48,899 bases of DNA from Kordiimonadaceae bacterium. GTDB taxonomy: Bacteria; Pseudomonadota; Alphaproteobacteria; Sphingomonadales; Emcibacteraceae. Positions 1 to 7,277 of this stretch are shown here, in pieces; the first letter of the stretch is position 1; each line of letters begins with the position of its first letter. The notes below the pieces were generated by a model that was not told where the DNA came from, did not search any database, and saw only the letters and a program-made list of their open reading frames with translations. A program made the translations under genes and the position numbers. The DNA is taken from assembly GCA_018660225.1 (NCBI GenBank), contig JABJKT010000211.1, forward strand, positions 1-48,899, written 5' to 3'.

Positions 1-1182
1 GAATATGAAGATGGCCTTAAAGAAGATTTGTTATGGCTCGGCCTTAACTGGGACGAGACCGCAAAGCAGTCTGAACGCTTTGACCGTTATGATGCTGCCG
101 TTGAAAAATTAAAAGCCGATGGCCGACTTTATCCCTGCTATGAAACGTCGCAAGAGCTTGATCTTAAAAGAAAAGTTCAACTTGGCCAAGGTAAGCCGCC
201 GCTATATGACCGCGCCGGACTTAACATGACCGATGAAGATGTTGCCAAGTTTGAAGCAGAGGGTAGAACGGCGCATTGGCGCTTTAAGCTGAATATCCCG
301 GCTAGGGTTGAATGGGATGATCTTGTGCGCGGTCATCAAAATTTTGATATCGAAGCACTGAGCGATCCGATTTTGGTGCGCGGGGACGGCACTTATCTTC
401 ATACGCTGCCAAGCGTGGTCGATGATATTGATTTTGAAATCACCCATATTATGCGCGGCGAAGATCATTCAGCAAATAGCGCGGTGCAAACCCAGCTTTT
501 TGAAGCACTCGGTGCAAAGGCCCCTGAAATGGCCCATTTCGCTCTGCTAACTGGTGCAAAGGGCGAGGGGCTATCAAAACGCCTTGGTTCCGCGAGCATT
601 AAATCATACCGTGAAGATGACGGCTTAGAGGCCATGAGCATCTTAAGCCTTCTCTCCAAGATGGGATCATCAGACCCGATTGAGCCGTTTACATCAGTCG
701 AGCCGTTAATTGAAGGTTTTGAATTTAGCAAATTTTCCCGCGCGACCGCCAAGTTTGATCCCAATGATCTTGAAATATTAAATGCCAAGATTTTACATGT
801 GACGGATTTTGATGCAGTGAAAGACCGCTTGCCCGAAGGTGTTTCAGAAGCGATCTGGAACGTGGCGCGGGCTAACATCAAACATCTTGATGATGTGTCT
901 GAATGGCTGACTATTATAAATGGCCTGATTACACCGTTGATTGAAGATGCTGACTTTATTGCTAAAGCGGAAGCGCTCCTGCCGTCAGGTAACTGGGACG
1001 AGACAACATGGAAAGCATGGACAACCGCCGTCAAGGAAGAAACTGGTGCTAAAGGCCGCGGCCTCTTTATGCCACTACGCCAAGCCGTTACAGGACTTGA
1101 CCATGGCCCGGATATGGGTTCATTATTACCATTAATCGGTGAGCAACGTGTTCGAGCGAGATTAAATGGCCAGCAAGCTTAA
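1..1182 (+). CDS. gltX: Glutamyl-tRNA synthetase, 5'-truncated by window edge
   Basis: Charges tRNA with glutamate in the cytoplasm. The reading frame is open from base 1, so the N-terminal part of the Rossmann fold with the HIGH-type motif lies outside the window. The visible part starts in the catalytic domain (LKEDLLWLGLNWDE) and continues through the class I signature loop, here SKRLGS in place of KMSKS, about 540-600 nt in, and the C-terminal anticodon-binding helices. From memory, this loop is typical of the second GltX type (GltX2) common in alphaproteobacteria. The stop lies 17 nt inside cysS, so the two synthetases are probably cotranscribed and translationally linked. The family assignment is secure; whether it charges tRNA-Glu only or also tRNA-Gln cannot be told. 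Confidence 0.95.
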   Translation, partial: EYEDGLKEDLLWLGLNWDETAKQSERFDRYDAAVEKLKADGRLYPCYETSQELDLKRKVQLGQGKPPLYDRAGLNMTDEDVAKFEAEGRTAHWRFKLNIPARVEWDDLVRGHQNFDIEALSDPILVRGDGTYLHTLPSVVDDIDFEITHIMRGEDHSANSAVQTQLFEALGAKAPEMAHFALLTGAKGEGLSKRLGSASIKSYREDDGLEAMSILSLLSKMGSSDPIEPFTSVEPLIEGFEFSKFSRATAKFDPNDLEILNAKILHVTDFDAVKDRLPEGVSEAIWNVARANIKHLDDVSEWLTIINGLITPLIEDADFIAKAEALLPSGNWDETTWKAWTTAVKEETGAKGRGLFMPLRQAVTGLDHGPDMGSLLPLIGEQRVRARLNGQQA

Positions 1183-2503
1183 AATATACAACACTCTTAC
1201 TAATAAGAAGGAAGAGTTTAAACCAATCGACCCCGCACACATCACCATGTATGTGTGCGGCCCGACGGTTTATGACTTTGCCCATGTTGGTAATGCAAGA
1301 CCGGTTGTTGTATTTGATACGCTCGCTAGGCTGCTGCGTCATGATTTCGGCAAGCTTACTTACGCGCGCAACATTACCGACATTGATGATAAAATCATTG
1401 AAGCCAGTCAAAAGTCTGGCGAAGATATTTCAGTAATCACTGAAAAATATGCCCGTATTTATGAAGAAGATGTGGCAGCGCTCAATGCCGATATGCCGGA
1501 CATAGTGCCAAAGGCAACGGATTATATTGAAGAAATGAAGTCTTTAATCAGTGATCTGATTGAAAAAGATCATGCCTATGAAGCTGATGGACACGTACTG
1601 TTTCAGGTTTCAACAATGCAGGATTATGGCGGACTTTCAAACCGGTCAGTCGAAGACCTGCTCGCAGGCGCACGGGTTGATGTAGCGGATTATAAACGCG
1701 AAGCACCTGATTTTGTGCTCTGGAAACCGTCGAGCGATGCGCAGCCCGGGTGGGATAGCCCATGGGGTAGAGGCCGCCCCGGTTGGCACACCGAATGTTC
1801 AGCGATGATCGAAAAGAACTTCGGAAAAACAATAGACATTCACGGCGGCGGACAAGACTTAATATTTCCCCACCACGAAAACGAAATCGCCCAAAGCAAA
1901 TGCAGCCACGGCGGCGCAAACCTCGCTAACCACTGGATGCATAACGGCTATCTGACGGTAAACGGCGAAAAGATGTCAAAGTCACTCGGTAATTTTGTGA
2001 CGGTACATGAGCTTTTGGAAGAGCATGGTAAAAATATAGGGGAAGCTATTCGCATGTGTTTGCTTACAGCACATTATCGCCAACCCGTGGATTTTAGTAG
2101 TGATGGTATATTGCAAGCCAATAAACAATTAACAAAATGGTACAATCTTACTCAGGATGTAACAGCTACAAAACCTGCCGAAGAAATTCTAGAAGCATTG
2201 CGAAATGATTTAAATACGCCAAAAGCAATAATGGAATTACATCAGTTAGCAAAAGATGAAAATAGAAAAGGCGAATTATTAGCATCCGCTCAATTATTAG
2301 GATTATTATATCGAAAATTTGATAGTGATTTAACTGTTGGTGTACTAGAAGCGAATGCTGAATATGAAGCATGGTTATCTGAACGAGAAGAAGCTAAGAA
2401 AAATAAAGATTATGCTACCGCTGATAAAATCAGAGATAGATTTAAAGAGCATGGGATTACCATTAAAGACACCCCTGATGGACCTAAGCTGGAATTTGAT
2501 TAA
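1166..2503 (+). CDS. cysS: Cysteinyl-tRNA synthetase
   Basis: Class I synthetase that charges tRNA-Cys. The 445-residue protein is near the usual length. Visible motifs are the zinc ligand Cys31 in MYVCGPTVYD, the HIGH equivalent HVGN (40-43), the zinc-region WHTECSAM and HHENE stretches in the middle, and KMSKS at 269-273 followed by LGNF. The ATG overlaps the gltX end by 17 nt, and the stop overlaps the next ATG by one base. Composition is uneven: one 60-nt block near 1741-1800 is about 68% GC, while the C-terminal domain (about 2100-2480) falls to about 27-30% GC with many A/T-ending codons. The reading frame is intact throughout, so the gene is expected to be functional. Confidence 0.97.
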   Translation: MASKLKIYNTLTNKKEEFKPIDPAHITMYVCGPTVYDFAHVGNARPVVVFDTLARLLRHDFGKLTYARNITDIDDKIIEASQKSGEDISVITEKYARIYEEDVAALNADMPDIVPKATDYIEEMKSLISDLIEKDHAYEADGHVLFQVSTMQDYGGLSNRSVEDLLAGARVDVADYKREAPDFVLWKPSSDAQPGWDSPWGRGRPGWHTECSAMIEKNFGKTIDIHGGGQDLIFPHHENEIAQSKCSHGGANLANHWMHNGYLTVNGEKMSKSLGNFVTVHELLEEHGKNIGEAIRMCLLTAHYRQPVDFSSDGILQANKQLTKWYNLTQDVTATKPAEEILEALRNDLNTPKAIMELHQLAKDENRKGELLASAQLLGLLYRKFDSDLTVGVLEANAEYEAWLSEREEAKKNKDYATADKIRDRFKEHGITIKDTPDGPKLEFD

Positions 2504-3324
2504 TGGCCGGAACCGACCACAAAAAGCCTTCTAAAATTCAGGAAGATGGGCCTGCTATTATTCTTATTGTTCCCCAACTTGGGGAAAATATTGGTAAGGC
2601 TGTGCGGGCTATGTATAATTTTGGGCTTACGGACCTTCGCTTAGTCGCGCCGCGTGACGGCTGGCCTAATGAGGCGGCGGTGGCGCCGGCTGCGGGGGCA
2701 GATATCGTGCTTGATAAAGCGCGTGTGTTTGACACTACGGCGGAAGCGATTGCTGATCTGGAATATGTATATGCGACCACGGCGCGGCCGCGTGATATGA
2801 TTAAGGAAGTGGTGACGCCTAAGCGTTGTTGTGAACTTATGCGCGGGTTTGTGAATACGGGTAAAAAAGTCGGGCTGCTGTTTGGGCCGGAAAAGGCCGG
2901 TTTAAAGAATGATGATATTGCCCTTTCAACGGCGATTGTTTCTGTGCCGCTTAACCCGAGCTTCGCGTCAATAAATCTCGCGCAGGCGGTCGGGCTACTC
3001 TCTTATGAATGGTTTCAGACGGGCTCAGATATTCCTGATAGTTTTACCCCAACGCAGGATACATCACCCGCAACAGCGGGGGAGCTGCAAAAACTGTTCG
3101 ACCATATGGAAGAAGAGCTTAAAGAGGCGGGATATTTTCGCGCTGATCAGCGCCGCTCACTAATGCGCCGTAACCTTCGCAATATATTTACCCGCTCCGA
3201 GCTAACCCGTGAAGAAATAAGTACTATGCGCGGGGTCATAAAAGCCCTTGCCACGGGCGGCGGAGCGGGTTGGATCGCTGAGAAGGCAGAAATTGCGTTA
3301 AAGGCTAAGAAAAAAGCCGAATAA
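2503..3324 (+). CDS. trmJ: SPOUT-type tRNA/rRNA methyltransferase, TrmJ-like
   Basis: Predicted SAM-dependent 2'-O-ribose methyltransferase of the SpoU/TrmH class, closest in pattern to TrmJ, which modifies position 32 of several tRNAs. The trefoil-knot motifs are visible: motif 1 around PQLGENIGKAVRAMYNFGL (residues 25-43), motif 2 GLLFGPEKAGL in the middle, and motif 3 VPLNPSFASINLAQAV. A C-terminal helical extension of about 80 residues with RRSLMRRNLRNIF is typical of TrmJ. The start overlaps the cysS stop by one base (TAATG), implying coupled translation at the end of a gltX-cysS-trmJ operon. The exact target nucleotide is inferred from the family, not shown. Length 273 residues. Confidence 0.85.
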   Translation: MAGTDHKKPSKIQEDGPAIILIVPQLGENIGKAVRAMYNFGLTDLRLVAPRDGWPNEAAVAPAAGADIVLDKARVFDTTAEAIADLEYVYATTARPRDMIKEVVTPKRCCELMRGFVNTGKKVGLLFGPEKAGLKNDDIALSTAIVSVPLNPSFASINLAQAVGLLSYEWFQTGSDIPDSFTPTQDTSPATAGELQKLFDHMEEELKEAGYFRADQRRSLMRRNLRNIFTRSELTREEISTMRGVIKALATGGGAGWIAEKAEIALKAKKKAE

Positions 3325-3327
3325 CGT

Positions 3328-3355
3328 TTGACATCCCCTTAGATATAGCTATATT
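3328..3355 (+). promoter_or_regulatory. Predicted sigma-70 promoter of rpsD
   Basis: A perfect -35 hexamer TTGACA (3328-3333) and a -10 hexamer TATATT (3350-3355) are separated by 16 nt, directly after the trmJ stop. Transcription would begin near 3362, giving rpsD an untranslated leader of just over 100 nt. Prediction from sequence only. Confidence 0.7.
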
Positions 3356-3394
3356 CCGCGCATCTCTAATGACTTGAGTGAGAATCTCAGGTTG

Positions 3395-3422
3395 CGTAAT
3401 TCAGGGCATATCCTCAGTTACG
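3395..3422 (+). other. Hairpin in rpsD leader
   Basis: CGTAA (3395-3399) pairs with TTACG (3418-3422). Inside it a second short stem AGG/CCT is possible. A weaker hairpin (CTTGAG/CTCAGG) lies just upstream. S4 is an autoregulator in several bacteria, so this could be a binding structure, but no known S4 leader motif is recognised and the stems are short. Confidence 0.3.
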
Positions 3423-3468
3423 GCGCTGATACTAATATCAATTTTAACTAAAGAAGCGATTTGAAAAA

Positions 3469-4086
3469 ATGACTAAACGTACACAAGCTAAGTATAAGAT
3501 CGACCGCCGCATGGGCGAAAACATTTGGGGTCGTCCAAAATCACCAGTAAATTCCCGCGAATATCGTCCCGGTCAACATGGCCAGGGTCGCCGCGCTAAA
3601 CTTTCTGATTATGGTATCCAGTTGATGGCCAAACAGAAGCTTAAAGGCTACTACGGTGATCTAACCGAAAAACAATTTAAACGCATCTTCGCAGAAGCTG
3701 ACCGTCGCCGTGGTGATACCGGTGAAATTTTTGTAGGTCTGCTTGAATGCCGTCTTGATGCGGTTGTTTACCGTTCAAAATTCGTGCCTACTATTTTCTC
3801 TGCTCGTCAGTTTGTAAATCATGGCCACGTAACAGTGAACGGTAAAAAAGTAAACATTCCAAGCTTCATGGTAAAAGTGGGTGACGTTATTGAGATCCGT
3901 GAAAAATCACGTCAGATCCCAATGGTAATCCAAGGTATCCAGTCTAACGAACGTGATATTCCTGATTATATCTCGATCGAAAAAGATGGCGTTAAAGCAA
4001 CATTCCTCCGCGTACCAGCACTTGATGAAATTCCTTACGCGGTTCAAATGGAACCAAACCTAGTAGTGGAATTCTACTCACGTTAA
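3469..4086 (+). CDS. rpsD: 30S ribosomal protein S4
   Basis: Primary 16S rRNA-binding protein that nucleates small-subunit assembly and acts in decoding fidelity. The 205-residue sequence starts [21 protein letters not shown], followed by the conserved [17 protein letters not shown] stretch and an S4 RNA-binding domain near residues 93-155 ([28 protein letters not shown]). It is monocistronic: its own promoter lies upstream and a strong intrinsic terminator immediately downstream. Codon use is more C/T-ending and regular than in neighbouring genes, as expected for a highly expressed gene. The absence of the N-terminal zinc-ligand cysteines seen in some S4 proteins fits the C-minus type. Confidence 0.98.
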   Translation: MTKRTQAKYKIDRRMGENIWGRPKSPVNSREYRPGQHGQGRRAKLSDYGIQLMAKQKLKGYYGDLTEKQFKRIFAEADRRRGDTGEIFVGLLECRLDAVVYRSKFVPTIFSARQFVNHGHVTVNGKKVNIPSFMVKVGDVIEIREKSRQIPMVIQGIQSNERDIPDYISIEKDGVKATFLRVPALDEIPYAVQMEPNLVVEFYSR

Positions 4087-4108
4087 GGTCTTTTCTTATA
4101 AACAATTC

Positions 4109-4145
4109 AAAAGCCGCTTTGTATTTCGCAAGGCGGCTTTTTTTA
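4109..4145. terminator. Intrinsic terminator, probably bidirectional
   Basis: An AAGCCGCTTTG arm (4111-4121) pairs with CAAGGCGGCTT (4129-4139) around a 7-nt loop, followed by a run of T. On the opposite strand the same hairpin is followed by TTTT, so it can also end the convergent permease gene, whose stop codon lies at 4143-4145. Confidence 0.9.
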
Positions 4146-5456
4146 TTCAGCTGAATATTTCTGCGTCAAATAATATCCAATACCACCAGTAACAATAAGC
4201 CCGACGCTGAAGGCGATTTCAACGGGGTTGCCGATGGCGAGGTAAATCAGAGTCCATACTGTGATGGCGATAAAAATAACCGGCGGCAGGGGATAAAACG
4301 GTATCCTGAAATTACCGTCATTTTCGTCGCCACTACTCTTATCCTTACGCCTTAAAATAAACACACCGAATATCACCACTAGGCTATTCAGCGCCATAGT
4401 AGCGCCAGAAAAAATCAGGATGCTTTCAAAAGTGGCCGACCACAAAAAGCCGAGAGCCATTATTGACTGGAACCAGATCGCCATGGCCGGTATCTGATGG
4501 CTGTTTTTCCTGCTTAAAAATTTAAACAGTGAGTAATCCTCACCGAGCACCTGCAGCACACGCGGTGCGGCGACAATCATGGCGCTTACGGTTGAAACGA
4601 GCAGCAGTGATAATGATACGCCCATTATTGTCGCACCAATATCACCAAAAGCGTGGGTCGCGGCGATATAGCCGATTTCAAGTTTACCTGACATAGCATC
4701 CATTGGTGCAACGGCCATAAAAACATAATTAAGCAGCAGATAACAAATCATAACCGCAGCTGTGCCAACCACAAGAACGCGCGGTAAGGTTTTCTTCGGG
4801 TTTTCAAGTTCATCGGTAAGATAGGTGGCCGCGTTCCAGCCGGTATAAGCATAACTGACATAAATCAGTGAAACCGCAAACGCGCCGCCGGTAAATAACG
4901 GAATGTCCGATTGGTCAGGGACGTATCTGACATTTTGCACGCTATCAACGGCCATAAGAGCGGCTATTGAAAAAACTATGATAAGCAGGATTTTCCCGGC
5001 TGTAAAAAAACCTTGTAAATCGGCACTGTTTTTGTGGCTTGTCGCGTGGATGGCGGTTATTGTTATGATCAGAACGCTTGCCAGCCATAATGGGTTAAAG
5101 ACCGGGTAAACGGATGCAAGGTAAGTACCAAAGGTCATCGCGGCAAGGGCAGTCGGTGCGGCAAAGCCGACGGTTGCAGATATCCAGCCAGATATAAAAC
5201 CGGCACCAGGATGATAAATCCGGCTTAGGAAATTATATTCACCGCCCGAACGGGGCAGCTTGGCACTGAGTTCCGCGTAACAGAGTGCACCGCACAAAGC
5301 CATTAAACCGCCTAGTGCCCATAGCGCCATAATAACAAAGCCTGAACGAATGTCGGCAAGCTGAAAGCCGAGAGAGGTAAAAATACCGGTGCCGATCATG
5401 TTGGCGATAACAATCGCCATTGCCGTTCGTTCGCTGAATTTTCCCTTACTTGTCAT
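4143..5456 (-). CDS. APC-superfamily amino acid permease
   Basis: Predicted inner-membrane transporter of the amino acid-polyamine-organocation superfamily. The N-terminal segment carries the typical unwound-helix signature IANMIGTGIFTSLG, then GALCYAELSAKLPRSGGEYNFL, a hallmark of the family. About twelve hydrophobic segments run to residue 430. I chose the ATG at 5456 because GGGAAG stands just upstream; an earlier in-frame ATG at 5489 adds eleven residues but has no ribosome-binding site. It is a single gene, convergent with rpsD and sharing its terminator. The sequence resembles the LAT-like branch, but the substrate cannot be deduced. No regulator is adjacent. Confidence 0.85.
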   Translation of the reverse strand: MTSKGKFSERTAMAIVIANMIGTGIFTSLGFQLADIRSGFVIMALWALGGLMALCGALCYAELSAKLPRSGGEYNFLSRIYHPGAGFISGWISATVGFAAPTALAAMTFGTYLASVYPVFNPLWLASVLIITITAIHATSHKNSADLQGFFTAGKILLIIVFSIAALMAVDSVQNVRYVPDQSDIPLFTGGAFAVSLIYVSYAYTGWNAATYLTDELENPKKTLPRVLVVGTAAVMICYLLLNYVFMAVAPMDAMSGKLEIGYIAATHAFGDIGATIMGVSLSLLLVSTVSAMIVAAPRVLQVLGEDYSLFKFLSRKNSHQIPAMAIWFQSIMALGFLWSATFESILIFSGATMALNSLVVIFGVFILRRKDKSSGDENDGNFRIPFYPLPPVIFIAITVWTLIYLAIGNPVEIAFSVGLIVTGGIGYYLTQKYSAE

Positions 5457-5713
5457 AAGCTTCCCATATTTGAAGCACGAACTTAACATGCTGCTTAATA
5501 GGGAACAAGGCGTAAACTGCCGCTTTTGGAGGCATAAATTTGGGAAAATTATTAAATACCTTAATAATACTTAACAGAGTTTTAATGTATATCACTTATA
5601 AATGATTCTAATAAAATTTTAAGAGATTATAAAACAGGGTTTAGAAAAAAAATTCACCACCAAGAAATAATTTTTCGCACAGATTAATTAATTAAAATTC
5701 AGGTAAGAAGCCA

Positions 5714-5730
5714 TAACGAAAAATTCGTTA
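5714..5730. repeat. Small perfect inverted repeat in AT-rich gap
   Basis: TAACGAA and TTCGTTA flank AAA. It lies in the 316-nt AT-rich stretch between the permease start and the receptor fragment (5457-5772). It could be the operator or leader hairpin of the receptor gene. Nothing else is recognisable in that gap. Confidence 0.35.
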
Positions 5731-5772
5731 GAGAGGTTTCGAATAAAATATTATTATTAAAAAGGTTAAAAT

Positions 5773-6132
5773 ATGTCTTGGTTAAAATCGTTAGAGTTTA
5801 ATATTAAACAACGTCTGTTCGGTGGATTTGGAATTTTGTTCCTTACACTATTAATAGCAGTAGGAATTACAATTGTAAAAGTTGGTGACGCATCGGACGG
5901 TGTGGTTAGGCTTTCATCTTTACGGGTGCCCACTGCAAACGCCAGTGCGCAGATGGTTAATGATATTAACTCATCCCTCGCATCGCTTCGCGGTTGGATG
6001 CTCACCGGAAATGATATTTTTAAAGTGGAAAGAGTTGCCGTTTGGGAGAGTATTGCAAATGGTAAAAGCGAAATGGACCAGCTATCTCAGACATGGACCA
6101 ATCCAGATAATGTTAGTAACTGGGCCGAATAA
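5773..6132 (+). pseudogene. Methyl-accepting chemotaxis protein, N-terminal fragment
   Basis: The 119 residues match the start of a transmembrane chemoreceptor: an amphipathic N-terminus (SLEFNIKQRLFGGFG), a hydrophobic transmembrane segment (about 20-40), then a periplasmic helical region resembling the four-helix-bundle sensor (SSLRVPTANASAQMVNDINSS, ASLRGWMLTGND). The frame stops after NVSNWAE. The remaining sensor helices, second membrane segment, HAMP domain and signalling domain, normally several hundred residues, are missing. The loss point coincides with the end of an unrelated gene fragment on the other strand, so a deletion rather than a simple stop mutation is the likely cause. A ribosome-binding site (AAAGG) is still present, so a short membrane peptide could be made. 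No other chemotaxis gene is in the window. Confidence 0.75.
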
Positions 6133-6452
6133 ATAACACTTCTATCATTAGATTTAATCAGCTGAATTGTGATGCGTAATTTATCGGCAATATTACGGAT
6201 ACTGCCAAAGACTAGAAAATTAGCACCCAGTTTTTCTATTTCATCAAAATTTGTGAGATCTTTAATTTGTTGAGTGGAAAATTGAGAAACGACAGACAAT
6301 CCAACAAATTTTGATAAATTGGTAATTAGATCTTCTGTTAAGCCGTGGATTAAGGTTTTCAAGCGTTGATTTTGATTGAACACTTCAAATGGTAATACGG
6401 CAACGGATATGTTCTTATTTATTGTCAACGGCTCCCCCGTTCCAATCTGTAT
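6127..6452 (-). pseudogene. Fragment of adenylate cyclase-type/TolB-like domain protein
   Basis: The reading frame resembles the FlgO/TolB N-terminal-like domain that links effector and TPR regions in many alphaproteobacterial cyclase-type or transcriptional proteins: SVAVLPFEVFN, then GLTEDLITNLSKFVGLSVVS, and GANFLVFGSIRN..LRITIQLI. On the 5' side the frame is blocked by a TAA at 6453-6455; similarity begins with GTGEPLTINKN, a linker that normally follows a long N-terminal domain. On the 3' side similarity ends at about SVIYSAQ, and the frame then runs antisense into the chemoreceptor fragment. Both flanking domains are therefore lost. The only available start is TTG at 6428. Expression as a functional protein is unlikely. 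Confidence 0.6.
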
Positions 6453-6592
6453 TATTTATTTATTTAAAAAATACTCTTTTTTGAAAATGAATGCAAATTA
6501 TAGAAACGAGCAAAGGAGCGCGGCTCCAGTACTTATGAATATCAACGGAGTGAGATCAATGCGGTAAGCATAGCTCTCTAACCAATTATTGA

Positions 6593-6670
6593 TCTTCCCC
6601 CCACCTCGCATTGGCTCGGGCGGCCAGTCGGCCTTGCCTCCGCCCAATTGGGCGTCGGATTGGATCATAA
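6593..6670 (-). repeat. Structured dispersed repeat, copy A (partial)
   Basis: Shares the core of copies B, C and D, in the same orientation as D. Reading the minus strand: TATGATCCAATCCGA, stem CGCCC/GGGCG, stem GGCC-gact-GGCC, CCCGAGCC, GCGAGGTGGGGGGAAG; it then stops, lacking the distal hairpins present in the other copies. The flank at 6582-6594 (CCAATTATTGATC) resembles the inverted terminal GATCATAAATGG on the other side, so a short-inverted-repeat internal-deletion form is possible. It fills the gap between the pseudogene scar and grxD; the remainder, 6453-6592, is featureless. Confidence 0.8.
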
Positions 6671-6684
6671 ATGGGAAAAAAGCT

Positions 6685-7017
6685 CTAACCCTTAGGTTCA
6701 ATCCCGACGCTTTCGAAATGGGCTACTAGTTCGCCATTCGCGGCCATTTCGCGGATTATGTCGCAGCCGCCTAGGAATTCGCCTTTGACGTATAGTTGTG
6801 GGATGGTTGGCCAGTCGCTGTATTCTTTAATGCCGTCGCGTAGCGCTTCGTCCTGAAGCACGTTATGTGTTTCGTATGGCACGTTAAAATAGTTTAGAAT
6901 TTCTATAACAGTGGCTGAAAAACCGCACTGCGGGAACATTGCGTCGCCCTTCATGTAAAGAACAACATCGTTGCTTGTTACATCATTTTTTATGCGGTCA
7001 TGTACGGGGTTGGTCAT
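6685..7017 (-). CDS. grxD: Monothiol glutaredoxin, Grx4/GrxD type
   Basis: Small CGFS-type glutaredoxin that binds or transfers [2Fe-2S] clusters with glutathione and works with BolA proteins. The active-site motif CGFS is at residues 31-34 within [13 protein letters not shown]. Later family motifs are [22 protein letters not shown] (the cis-Pro TIPQ and the GG-D glutathione-binding region). The 110-residue length is normal. It lies 17 nt after bolA and is the last gene of the purC-to-grxD operon. The adjacent bolA supports a Grx-BolA complex. The ATG is preceded by AGGAAAAT. Confidence 0.95.
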   Translation of the reverse strand: MTNPVHDRIKNDVTSNDVVLYMKGDAMFPQCGFSATVIEILNYFNVPYETHNVLQDEALRDGIKEYSDWPTIPQLYVKGEFLGGCDIIREMAANGELVAHFESVGIEPKG

Positions 7018-7034
7018 TTTATTTTCCTGATATG

Positions 7035-7268
7035 TTATTCTGGTGCAGATGTTTGTAGTGAAAGGGCATGGAGTTCTCCGCCTATTTTACCCTTGAGGGC
7101 CTTATAGACCATCTGATGCTGCTGCACTCTGTTTTTTCCAATAAACTCATCGGATACGACGTGAGCAGCAAATTGGCTGCCATCACCGCGCATATCCTGA
7201 ACCTGAACGTCAGCGCCGGGAAGAATTTCCAAAATCATTTCTTTTATTTGAGGGGCTTCAAGGGCCAT
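7035..7268 (-). CDS. bolA: BolA family protein
   Basis: A 77-residue BolA-fold protein, with [41 protein letters not shown] and the loop ending in [12 protein letters not shown](K)[12 protein letters not shown]. The C-terminal His in ELHALSL is the invariant cluster-ligand position of the family. The sequence looks closer to the short IbaG/Fra2-like group than to E. coli BolA itself. It sits 9 nt after purL and 17 nt before grxD; BolA and CGFS glutaredoxins form cluster-bridged heterodimers, so the neighbour supports a role in iron-sulphur handling. Ribosome-binding site AGGAGAAG. Confidence 0.93.
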   Translation of the reverse strand: MALEAPQIKEMILEILPGADVQVQDMRGDGSQFAAHVVSDEFIGKNRVQQHQMVYKALKGKIGGELHALSLQTSAPE

Positions 7269-7277
7269 TCTCTTCTC

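Noticed and set aside
540-600. Missing KMSKS in GltX
   Set aside because: SKRLGS is the regular form of the loop in this branch of glutamyl-tRNA synthetases.
465-1034. Long open frame antisense to gltX
   Set aside because: It is the mirror of a conserved gene, has no plausible ribosome-binding site and no recognisable domain.
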